The notes under the pieces: model-generated | Seen by the model: the letters and a program-made list of their open reading frames with translations, nothing else | Databases searched by the model: none | What the model was told of the DNA's origin: nothing | NCBI GenBank assembly: GCA_030062745.1 | Contig: CP099853.1 | Location: 4,315,634-4,379,633 of the forward strand | DNA from: Capitulum mitella | Lineage: Eukaryota; Arthropoda; Thecostraca; Pollicipedomorpha; Pollicipedidae | Length of the DNA: 64,000 nt | Direction: 5' to 3' | Position numbers and translations under genes: made by a program | Part shown: positions 23,366-33,960 of the stretch, in pieces | How positions within the stretch are numbered: the first letter of the stretch is position 1 | How the letters are laid out: every line of letters begins with the position of its first letter

Positions 23366-23984
23366 ACGAAGTCTCGCAGACAACACCGAACCCTCTCCGC
23401 ACGGCGCTGCGTCGGGGGACCACGGGGGGTGGGGGGGGGGGGGCACGGCAGCCTAAGAGAGACGGACGGCGCCTGCGCTGCCAGCTAATGCCGGTCTTTG
23501 GCGGGCCCCGTTAACCTTTAGCAGCCGGCACTGCATTAGCGGGCCGGCCGCTGCCGGCCTCATGTCATTAGCGGGGCCGGGCAACGTCCCGGGCGAGATC
23601 ACGAACCCGCTTCCGGTCACAGCGCAATCACGCACGCAGCCGTGAAGCCCTGAGCGGGCGAATGACAAGGCTATTCTCGGCCGACGATCCCCAAATCAGT
23701 CGCCTTAAAATAAAACCCTACAGCTTCTGCAATGACGCGTTTGTGCGCGCGGGCCATTACGCCATGCTGTTTATTAAAACGAATGTCATCGCAATGACTG
23801 ATTTTAGCGGCAATTACTAAAAGGCAAACTGCCAAGTTACAGACGAAACGCACAATAGCTAAACCGGCCGCCATGCGGGCCTGTAAAACGGAAAGAAAGT
23901 GCCGCCTTGCTGCTAGCTTGTGTATGTCCGTACGTGCCAGCACAGACGTAGGAAATGGACACGGCGAGGGTCACAAGGCTCCAC

Positions 23985-24062
23985 AGTTTATTGCATTATT
24001 TATATATTTATAAATATTATTACGTATATACACACAGTTTATTATTTTATTATATATAAAAC
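23985..24062. other. A+T-rich block in G+C-rich surroundings
   Basis: TTATTTATATATTTATAAAT and TTTATTATATATAAAACC lie here. On the minus strand there are two AATAAA hexamers, which could serve as poly(A) signals, but no gene end was recognised. Confidence 0.6.
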
Positions 24063-26161
24063 CAGCAGTGCAGAAAAAACAAGCTCAGAATCTGCAGCAC
24101 TAACGTCCGTGTCACTTTCCTACTTCTGCAGTCGCAAGCAGCAACCATCTGTGTGATGACACAAAATGAACAAGGACGTAGAATCAAAAAGAAAAAAAGC
24201 AGGACAATGCAGGCGCGCAGCAGCTCCATGCTTTCGCCGCTCCACATGTAAAACTTCACCGCGGTGTTACGAAAAACACAGGTAACGAAGCCGTTAACGC
24301 GCATATAATGTTCGAATAACATATCCCAACGCCCATTTTAATCCGATTCTTGAATAGGACAACAGGGTTCATTGAGATATTTAATTCAATAACATGCGTT
24401 TCCTTCCCACGATAAAGGGGATAAACCTTAAACAACTTTAACAGTCAAATATCAAAGGAGCGGTTTTTAACTCGTGGGACGAATCTTTTCACACACCGTC
24501 CGGTCTTTCGAACTGCATCCGCCTCTTTCCTGGACGATTTCCACACAAATCAATTTTAAGGGACAAATGGGTTCTACGAGGGTTCACAACGGTTTTCTCG
24601 CACTGCCATCCCCTTTCAAAAATCGTGCATCGCGCCTGCCAGCACCTGCCAGCCCCCCTTCCCCCCGCCACATTCGCACTGGACCGTCAGGCATCTCCTG
24701 TCGACGAGCTCCAAGACAAACAGCTGCGAAGACCTCTCGGCCGGCGGCGACAGAGCCAAGCGGTGGCAGCAGCCAATCGGATGACGCTTGGCAGCAGGTG
24801 GTAATCGCCTACAATTTGCAAGCGAAGGCATTGTTGTAACGGCGCGCGCGCGCTCTTCACCCAATAAATGGGAGACAACGAGGTCTGGTGCCAGTCGGTT
24901 AAGCGACGTCAAATGCTTACAAAGTCACGTCCTTCCCCGTCAGCGATTGGCTGGGTCAAAACGTCACGTGATTCATCGCTCAGATTTACCGCCACCGAAT
25001 CATTTATGGGTCGGAAAGTGTAATCCGCTGGTCCATCATCAATGAATGAGGAGAAAATCCGTGCCGTCGATAAGGCATTTCTAACCAAATGAAGAGCAAT
25101 GTCCCCACCCCAATGACATCTGTTTGGCACGGCCACGCTGTCAGCCCACCGGCTAAGTCACGTGACTCACGACCGTCTCGTCACAGATCACGTGACCTAA
25201 CACGGCCCTGCTGACGAAGGCCTCGTAATCCCACCAGCGCGGTGGTCACGTGATCCGAGTCAGCTGGCGCCCAAGCCGGCCAAGCCCTCCCCAGTGTCTC
25301 CTTTCCATACTCGAACCGTTACCCGAACAAGGCCGCGTTCGAGCGACCGACTGCAGCAGGATTCAGCACAGGCAGAGCTGACGGACATGACAATGGTGAG
25401 ACGCCCATCACAGCTGCGCGGCGAAGCTGATTTGTCTGCTGAACAAGCAGGTCGGGTTTGGAGCGACAGCCCGGCCACCTGATGCCATATCGACTATTCT
25501 CCATATGACGGGAACAACAGACAGAAAGCACAGCTCGACGTGAAAATACGGAATCCGAAAGCAAAGAGGATCAATGCCCATAGCTAAAGCAAGTGACTCG
25601 AACCCCCCTGCTCCAGGCACTTTTTGCAGAGAGCACTAAAAGAGCTAATGCATAACACTACAGTTTGTCTTCCCAGTCGTTTTCAGGGCAGCAATCCTAA
25701 TCCTGTTTGTGAGAAAAATGCTGGTCACAGCTAGAGCTGAGGACACAGCACGACTGAACACGACCGCTACGAAACATCAGACGACACCCGACAAACGGAC
25801 GCGAGGCGAACGCACCGGCAAACAGAAGGTCGGACAGCGCAAGGCGACACAGAACCCACACAAAAGAAACGAGCGGGGAACAAGGGGTGGGCCGGCGGGA
25901 GGGTGAGAACAAAGCGGCAGGAAATGACGGAGCACCGCCGCCGGCGCCATCAGAGCGTCCCGTGTCGATCCCTCGAGGCGTGACGCGTGCCCGCCGCGCC
26001 GTTCCGGGCCGGCTATCGATTACAGATACACGGCGATAATCCACCAGCCGGCCGACCGACGGACGAGGGAGGCAGAGCGCAGCTCGAGGCTCAGGAGCGT
26101 CCGGAAAAGGGGGGGGGGATGAAGACGTTTTTCCACAGGGAAAATGCTTAATTTCCCACAA

Positions 26162-26185
26162 TGTGTGTGTGTGTGTGTGTGTGTG
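26162..26185. repeat. TG dinucleotide microsatellite
   Basis: Twelve uninterrupted TG units. Confidence 0.95.
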
Positions 26186-26739
26186 CAACAGAGTCAAAAG
26201 GGGAGGGAACATAGCCCCATGACCCTCCTCGTTCCTATGAGGAAGCTGATACCGCGTGCACAGCACAAAAAAAACACACGCCCAACCGACAAACGAGAGA
26301 AAAAGAGGTCCGCAGTACGCCGCACGCACCGCTGAACACAACACATGTACATGGCTAAAAGACGGCTGTCAATGAGCAAGAAGGTCCGCTACAATCGCCA
26401 ATCACGGGAAGAGGACTCGTCAGAATACCACCACCACCACCACCACAAAAACACGCGTAAGCGGACCACACCAGCCACAAGGCCGCCGCCTCCCTTCAGA
26501 GCGCCAAACCTCCCCCGAAACCGCCCGGCACCTCGGAGATCAAGCGCTTCCAACCGGCACGCTCAAAGCGCACCGCGGCGGCGGCCACGGCGGCCGTAAA
26601 TGCATCGTCCGACTCACGCCAAAGTGGCCAGCGCCGCCGCCCGAACCCGGTGATACAGCCCCATCCTCGCCGGAAAGCCCGCAGCCCGTAACGCGGCTCG
26701 GCGGCCATAAAGGGCCGCGCGGCTTTGAAGCTAAGCTGC

Positions 26740-26900
26740 CGATATGCCGGGCGGCGCCGGCCGCCGGAAATTCACTTCCGGCCACGCCCGACGGCTCCGC
26801 GAGGGCGAACAGCCCCCGCCGCGCTGCCCTCCCCCCTCCCCGTGGGGGAGGCAGCGCATGGCGGACGCGGCCGAGTCTGAGGGGAGGGTGGGTCGTCCTC
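26740..26900 (+). promoter_or_regulatory. Candidate CpG-island promoter with paired ETS sites
   Basis: The segment is dense in CpG. It contains inverted ETS-type sites CCGGAA (26764-26769) and TTCCGG (26776-26781) six bases apart, then CCACGCCC, which fits KLF/Sp factors. GCGCATGGCGGACGCGG follows at about 26855, with a YY1-like ATGGCGG. From that ATG a short frame MADAAESEGR ends at AGG/GTGGGT, an acceptable donor, so a first exon on the plus strand is possible. There is no TATA box and no downstream exon was recognised. Confidence 0.3.
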
Positions 26901-27723
26901 GGCCACGGCGACCTCGGTGTTCTGTGCTAGAGCCGCTGCCTCGTCTCCATCAGCTCCCTACACGGCATGTAAACAGTTCCATCATCCTCGTGACACAGCC
27001 AAACAAATTCTGTGGTCACCACTCGCCAGCAGCTTGAGAAGGCAAACTGTTTTCAATTGTCATGGGCGCTGAAGATGCCACGGCAACAAAAGCATGTTCG
27101 GCATTATCTCTGGGCCATACTTTCGTGCCAATTTAAAGACACCACATTACAGGGAACTCTCATCGAAATTCTGTGCAACTTGGCGAAATGCGACGCACAG
27201 CGCGAGACCAGCACAAGGACACGGCGGCATCTTTTCGGTACTCGTGAAATGAACCGCCAGAATTCCACTAAGCTCGTTGGCATGCACATAAACGAAATCA
27301 GCGCGCAGTATATCTGCAGATGCAGCTTCGATGGAAAGGCGCCTAGAAGCAGTCACTGACATCATTTCACAAAGCGCACAAGCCTCCCGGACGCCAATGC
27401 CAACAACCTTGATGCCTGAATGAAACACCTACACACATGTTGTTAAATTTGTTTGAGACTGTTGTCCTCGTCAGGGGGTTTTTTTTGACACAACTGATCA
27501 GACACACAGTAGGGTGACAAGGAGCGCTCCTGATCAGGACAACAGCTCCAACATTATTAACACCACCAAGCGCATTTCCTCACAAGCACTCCGTTACCCA
27601 ACATAGATATCCATCCAGCTCCCACGATTATCTCACGAGCCCAGGGGTGCTGCACCATCCGGTATCCACAAACCGCCGATGACCATACGTCGACATTCAA
27701 GCTCGCCCTGCATTCTCCCGACC

Positions 27724-27834
27724 CGGCCCACCCAACATACCCCCGGCCCACCCAACATACCCCCCGGCCCACCCAACATACCCCCCGGCCCACCCAACAT
27801 ACCCCCCGGCCCACCCAACATACCCCCCGGCCCA
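27724..27834. repeat. 21/22-bp tandem repeat, five to six units
   Basis: GGCCCACCCAACATACCCC recurs with one extra C in later units, so the period changes from 21 to 22 bp along the array. Homopolymer slippage in the C-run probably caused the change. Confidence 0.95.
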
Positions 27835-28540
27835 CGTCGCCTCAACGTCCCACCACGCTCCACACCCCTCCGTCGGCGTGCCAAAGCCAACACGCACACA
27901 AGACAGCGACCCTCCGTCGCCGGCACGCCCCGAACAGGGCCCCTCTGTGTCCGGCGCTGGCGTGCCGTGCCGCGGGTGTCGCCGGAGGCGATCTTCCTGG
28001 CTGGCGCCTCCGCAGGGCTGGATGCTCCAGCCAGTGGCTCCATGAGACAGCACTCCGTGTGAGGCTTACAGGCAGTACCGTAGCCAGGGAACCAGACGGG
28101 TAAACTGTGCCTGGTAGATAAAGATAGGTAAACTGGACACAAGTCTGCAAAAAACTCGTAATTTCAAACAATTTGTTTAAAACACAATTAATCTAATTTT
28201 AAGGACAATAATAAGAGACAATTAAAATTAAAAGTACTGCGTTTCTATTTTAAAAATCACTAGTTGCGTTACCTGATAGGGTCAATTTCCCCGCGTGCAG
28301 TGGAATGGCAACAGCAGCATAAACAGTGTTTCTATTTTCCGCCTTGACCCCCTTCACAAAACATACAGCTACGCTACTGCTCACAGGGATAAGGGCGACC
28401 TGATCACGAGCGATGACTGCAGCCTGGCGATCAGGAGGGTCACTTCATTGGACAGCGCTTTTCCCCGCTGCTAACTTCATTGAACAGCGCTTTTTCCGGC
28501 TGCTAATAGCCGGCGAAGCCTGAGAGATGGGCCCTTTCAC
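27835..28540. other. Non-coding stretch with a 32-bp duplication
   Basis: ACTTCATTGRACAGCGCTTT begins at 28442 and again at 28474, two units of 32 bp. A block of A+T-rich sequence lies at 28140-28270. Nothing else was recognised. Confidence 0.7.
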
Positions 28541-28683
28541 CCGCCACGACTGGGGGGGGGGGGGGGCGGTTGACAGTCCCCTGCAGTTTTTCCAAGATTG
28601 CGAGAGAAAGAACGAACGCAAAGCCACAAAACTCCGTGTACCTTTTGCTTAATCATTTTTTCACCTTACATCACAGTTTTGAT

Positions 28684-28749
28684 CTGGTTTGGTGTCTGAT
28701 GTGTCAGACACCAAACCAGGTATCTGACCTAGGTCAGGTCAGATACCTG
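28684..28749. repeat. Two overlapping perfect inverted repeats
   Basis: Arms CTGGTTTGGTGTCTGA (28684-28699) and TCAGACACCAAACCAG (28704-28719) are perfectly complementary with a 4-nt loop. Directly adjoining, and sharing 3 nt, arms CAGGTATCTGACCT (28717-28730) and AGGTCAGATACCTG (28736-28749) are perfect with a 5-nt loop. The second pair also contains the 12-bp palindrome TGACCTAGGTCA. Confidence 0.97.
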
Positions 28750-28877
28750 ATCTATGTCCAAAACGTTTAGTGCCCAGTAACTTTTCCGGAAAATAAGATA
28801 TCGCAATAATACTTTCTGGGATTAAAGATATTGATAGATGCAACAAATCTGCCATCTTAGATATTTCGGAATTTTCC

Positions 28878-28890
28878 GGGTCATTGACCT
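28878..28890. promoter_or_regulatory. IR1 nuclear-receptor motif, ecdysone-response-like
   Basis: GGGTCATTGACCT is an inverted repeat of two half-sites with one spacer base, one mismatch from the ideal AGGTCANTGACCT bound by EcR/USP-type dimers. It lies inside the probable TTAA-type element; function is unknown. Confidence 0.4.
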
Positions 28891-29772
28891 AAGGCCAAAC
28901 TCATTTTAGAGGCATGTCGTCGCATTTTCGGAAACTGACGGCATTTTTCAAAACATTTTTAGTGTCGGGTCACGCAGACATCTAGTTACCGTCAATGGGC
29001 AAAATATGAAAGATTTCCAGCCAATGACCTGGAACAGGTCACGAAGAACTGTTATGAGCCAAAATGCACCGCCGTCAAAATCGGCGATGAATTTCTCAAA
29101 ACGAGTTGAAAATGCAGAACTGGCTCGCACAGCTGCAGTTAATATCAAGAGGTTCAAAAAATTTAAAAAACTGCATATTTTGAAAATAAACAAGCTCTCG
29201 CGAATAAAGCTCCGCCAGTTGTGTAGACTGATGACTAGTGATTTTTTTCTAGAATTTAAGCACGAGGAATCATCACAAGAACTAGTAGGATCAAGAAATA
29301 CTACATGGGAAGGCTTATGTCGCGGACATAAAGAAACGCTTAAATTGGTCCCCGTTAATTTCATACCAAATTCGGCTACGGTGTCTGCCGGCAATCGACG
29401 CGAAAATCGCCGTGTATTTAACTCAAAGTTTCGGCGTATACACTGAACAAATCAGACATATTTGGCGTGTATCGGAATCTGCGGACTTTTACCTGTTCGT
29501 TGGTGCCTTTACGCACACTTTATTAATGACAGCCCATGAGATCCAGGCCGCTTCTCAGTTTCATGCAATCGGTCGTGAGAAAACACATCGGGCGTAAATG
29601 GCTTACATATTATCCAACTAAAAATGGGGCCAATTTCGAGTTCTACTTGTCACGAGCCTTCCAACGGTGTGCCTATTTTCATAGTGCGACCAACCATTCG
29701 TGAGTAAGAGGGGGTGGTCAACGCCCCTCCCCTAGTAGAGCGTGTGTAGCGCTGAATGCCATTCGGGCGCGG

Positions 29773-32700
29773 GTTAAAACCAGCCTCTGGATAAAATCGA
29801 TGGCAACTTCATGCTAGAGACAACGATGGCAGGGTCTGTCCCGTGAGGGGTTTTATAATCGCCTCCCGCGAGCGTCGTTTCAGAGCCATGTTTTGACGCC
29901 ACACCGACTGCTGCGGCCATCCTGCCAGAAATGTCGGGGAGGACGGTGAAGGCTGCCCATCCAGCCAGGTTCGAATCCAGCCTCGCGGCACACAAACGAA
30001 CGCGCCAAAAAGTTACGATTCGTCCGCCCCAGCTGCCGGTTGGCGGCGCAACACTACGGACAGCCCTGCTGTCCAGATGGCCACAGCGTTCTCAAGATAC
30101 GCTGAAGGAACTAATGCAATGGGGCGTTCCCGATGAAACGACCTCAGCTGCGTGCAGTCCACGCTACATGAGCAGACTAATTTCCCAGCGGGACGATGTC
30201 GTGGTCCAGGCAGGCGCCGGAAGGCATTAAACCAGGAGACCCCAAATCGGTATAAAAGCATTCAGTCTCAGATAATGGCACAAGAGGCACCATGTGCAAC
30301 TTTCTAAAGCCAATGCAGATGGTTTTGTAACAAACATTTTTGCCTGTAGACATCATTTCAAACTCTTAAAACGTGAAATATCTGCGTTTCAACAAACGAA
30401 GATCATTCCTTACGTCTGTTACTCAAGAGAAGCGGATTATGGCGCCTTTATAATCGTATGCTAATATCCAGAACGTGCGCCTCTCGGTGATATTTCCCTT
30501 GTCTGAACTTCCAGAAATCCACCACTCCAACGTAGCACGCGTTCACCATCCTTTTCCACCACGCCTGACTTGCAGAACATCAGAAACCCGACACCGCCAA
30601 GACCCGGACATCCCCCGCATTCAATTCAAGCCACAGCCTTTGGCGGAAGCGTTTAATCTCCATCACAGCCCGTGAAGCATGACCGACCCCTCTCTCCCGG
30701 GGGCGCAGCGGAAATTTACTGCGGCGTGTCCGGTCCATCGGCTGCCATTTACCCTCGGGCGCACGGGCAGCCCGCACGCCACTCCTTCTGATTGGTCGGC
30801 GCGTGACCTGCTGACCTCGGCGGGCGGGGGCGGACACGTAGCTCGCCCCCTAGAACAGAAGGGGTGGGGAGGGGGGCCAGATATCCAGCAATGCAGGCGG
30901 TTTACCGTCCGTGTGCGGGACACGAGAGAACGGTTCAGCGTCTTGCGATGCCAGGAAACTGTCCTCAGCTGCCGCTAAACGGGCGATAGGATCGGCTCAG
31001 CCGAAGACGCATCGCCTCAACGGCGGTTCCGTCGTAGATCCCGCACGATATCGAAAGCCATTCGGCGCCCAAACCACGTCGTCGCGCCGTTTCCGCCGCC
31101 ATTTTCCGCGCCGCAGGCGACAGCTGCCACGTGAGCCGAACAGAAACTGTCCGCGGCGCGAGAGCAGAACGCCTGGCCTCGACCCCGGGGAGGACCGGCG
31201 GCGACAGCCAATCACAAGCGAGATGACCAGTCGGTGCCGCCGCTGGACAAATGTCCGACAGATGATTCTGTGCAGAGCTGTGCAGAGAGCCGGGAGGACG
31301 GCCACCACAGCCAGTGCGGGAGACATGGTGGTGGTGGGCGGGGGGGGGGGGGCGTCAGCCATCTTTCACCTTACCCCAGAATCTGCTTCCCAAGCAGTCA
31401 CAAAAAAATCAACAGTCAATGCTGTCCACAACCCGGACTCAGTGCCACCAAAATCTTGCAGGCTGTGACTTATGACAATCAAATAAGCACACATCATCTG
31501 TGAGGCACAGATAGACAAATGGATAGAGGCATAGATGGATAGATCGAGCCATAGACACACAGGCGCCAGGTGGTGTGCTCACAATACTGAACTACGGCTA
31601 AAGCGATACCAAACACGGTAGACCTATTCGGCAAATCAAGGCGGTCATCCCACACCTCTGTAAACCAGGTGCGCTCCGGCTAACTGCGTTATCCCGCCGA
31701 AAATCGCAGTCTTCTTCCAATTACGGCGCTCGCCGGGACCAAGACCACCGGTCTAAATGGCGTCCGCCGTAAAGATGGCCTCAGCATAGTGCGCTTTGTC
31801 TGCAGGGTGCGTACCGTGGTGACGGCTATGAACAAAGGTGTCTCCCGAGAATAACACCCGCTCGTTCCAATGCACTACTGTAGCCGACGTTAATGTATCC
31901 AGCATGCAATCTCCACTTACTGAAGTCAAAAATGGTATGTAAAGGCTCCAGGGCTTTAGACAGGATAAAAATATGCAGAATTTTTCATACCGAGACAGGC
32001 TTAAGTTGACGTGCAAACATGAAACATTAACAAAGACTCAAAGTCTTAGCCACGGGTCATCCTCAGGAGCGAAGAAGGCCTGGAGATGGCCTATGGCTGA
32101 AACACTGAGTCTTTGTTAATATATGCATTTTTTTTTGCGTATAACACAAGTCTCTCCCGGTAAAAGGAAGGCTGTATATTTTCATAATCATGTCCGGTCT
32201 CCACCACACCGCAGCACCATCTTACTTAAAGTCCTCGCAGGACGCATATTGGAACTCTGAGGGACGGATGCACGTTTTTTCGCCATGTTCATAATCAGAC
32301 GCGAGAAATCAGCAGCGTGGTAGGTATGACTCGCGTCTAACGGAAACCTGCCGCAGATAACTAAGAATGACACATCTGGCAGCGTCTTCCAACAGTAGCC
32401 AACCAATGCCAAAATCCGCCTCCACAAGGACCCCAGATGCGGAAGCACCCAATCAACTACGTCACGAGTCAAAGTCACCTTCAACCTGGTGCGTCCGCTT
32501 TAGCGTACGCCACATCACTTCGCCTCCAGTCTGCACGTTCACCGTCTCCTTGACCCCATCTGGCGGCCGCTCTACATTCACCGGCCGTGAGAGGGTGCCA
32601 GTCGACTGAAGCAGCATCTCCGCGGCCAGAGGCGCCCCACCAAAACAAATAAATCAACCCACGAACCGCGCGCTAGCCAGACACCGTTGCCCTGACAGCG

Positions 32701-33639
32701 TGCCAGATAGTGAGCGGTGGCTAGGCGCTGCCAGACACAAACAACCCTTGGCGCCCACTAAATTGGGGAGGAGGGAGGCTGACCGCTGGTCAGCAGAAAA
32801 TGAATGGCAGTCGTTCCACACGACGAAAAATTCCCTGGTACGAAGCGACAAGCGACGAGATGACGAGACAAGCGTGCTGGAAGAAGGGGCCGCGTTCTAC
32901 TTCGACGGCGTGACGCCACGCTACAATGGCTGGTTGCTGCATGATTTATCAACACGGCTGTCATCGCAACCTCCCGGGTCGGTAACAGTAACAGCATCGA
33001 TATATCGCTTATCTCGGACCCAAACCAGAAACCCTTCAATCGCCGCACTTCGCGCGCTGACCGAAAGCCACGCACCAGAAACAAAGGCGACAGAGACAGT
33101 GAATTCTGCTGAGCCTCGCGTTCATAGCCGAAGTAATCCCGATCTCGCCTAATTCCCTCCTTGCAGGCGTCGCTGCCAGCGGCGCGAGAAATGAGGACGG
33201 ACAGCATAGCCAAGACCGCCACAGCAGCGGCCCCACAGCAGCGGCCGTCCAACGCGCCCGCGTCAGATTCGTCTCGGCCGCGCCACCCCCGCCGCATCGC
33301 GCCGAAAAACTCCGCGGCTCACCGCCCCCACGCGGCCGCCGCGCCCGGCCTCTACCCGTCTGCAAACATCGGATAAGACGGCCGTAAGACCGCCTGCCAC
33401 GCGATGCAAGCGCGCGGAGCGGCAATAACCGCGCCCAGGGACCTCTTCGCCGGAGCGCGCGCGCCCGACGACGACAATCCTCCACTCCGGAGCGTCCCGA
33501 CATCGTCCCGCCCGTCGGCGCCTCGGGGCAAAACGTGCTGCGAGACAAAACCAGCCCGCCGACGGAACAGTCCACGGGGAGTTCCGCCGGCTCAGGTTCG
33601 GCCACGCTCCAGCGGGCTGCGCGGTGCTGCGGGTTTTAC
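29773..33639. other. Non-coding stretch with CpG-rich spots
   Basis: A perfect B-box-like GGTTCGAATCC lies at about 29968 (plus), a weak sign of a tRNA-derived SINE. CpG-rich sequence at 30990-31200 contains GCCGCCATTTTCC (a YY1-like AAAATGGCGGC on the minus strand). A G-run is at about 31338-31351. No exon was recognised. Confidence 0.55.
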
Positions 33640-33960
33640 CGTGACTCTTCCATTCTAGTACTCAATTTCGCGGGAATCGCAACTGATTTCGAAATCGATT
33701 CCGTTCCGGCCATAGTCCGAATCGGAACTGATTCCACCGATAAGTGGCAGAATTTAAATCGGGGAACCACAGCTGCGTTCGGAATCAGAAGTGGAATCGA
33801 TTCAAATGGTTTAGTTTAATGCAATGAATTTTGGTAGAAATGATTCAGAAATGAACTTATTTCGTTTTGAGTCGCAACCAGAATCCACTCGGTTTCGTAT
33901 AAGCGCCGAGTCGGAATCAGCGTCAACTCAGCAAGCCATGAGTCGGACTCGGATCTATTC
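33640..33960. repeat. GAATCNATTC-rich segment, site 1
   Basis: Motifs such as GAAATCGATTCCG, GGAATCGATTC, AATCGGAACTGATTCC and CGAGTCGGAATC recur irregularly. The style resembles ends of hAT-type elements, but no terminal repeat or 8-bp target duplication could be set. Confidence 0.4.

Larger units (their letters stand above)
22848..27723. other. Non-coding stretch with short repeats and a promoter-like spot
   Basis: Noted inside: a 21-bp repeat (23270-23365), an A+T-rich block (23985-24062), a weak tRNA-like B-box (about 25560-25650, minus), a TG microsatellite (26162-26185) and a CpG-rich, ETS-containing promoter candidate (26740-26900). A short minus-strand frame near 24235 starts with a hydrophobic segment (MELLRACIVLLFFFLIL), but nothing supports it as a gene. 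Confidence 0.6.
28545..29772. mobile_element. Probable relative of the TTAA-flanked elements, left end undefined
   Basis: A G-run followed by GGGGGCGGTTGAC near 28560 is mirrored by GTCAACGCCCCTCCCC near 29730, and the right end reads GGGCGCGGG before TTAA (29773-29776). The interior shares the style of the TTAA elements: dense TGACCT/AGGTCA motifs, and a stretch GGTCACGAAGAACTGTTATG (about 29037) resembling GGTCACGAAGCTATGACC of copy A. No left TTAA with a matching CCC end was found, so the left boundary is uncertain. Two overlapping frames of about 146-148 codons on opposite strands have no recognisable domain. Confidence 0.5.

Noticed and set aside
24050-24322. Minus-strand frame with a hydrophobic start as a secreted peptide gene
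   Set aside because: It is a single short hydrophobic run in A+T-rich sequence, without splice sites, family match or promoter signs.
31017-31362. Minus-strand frames starting MADAPPPPP or MAAETARRR as the missing first calcineurin exon
   Set aside because: They do not resemble known calcineurin N-termini and no donor one base into a codon was found.
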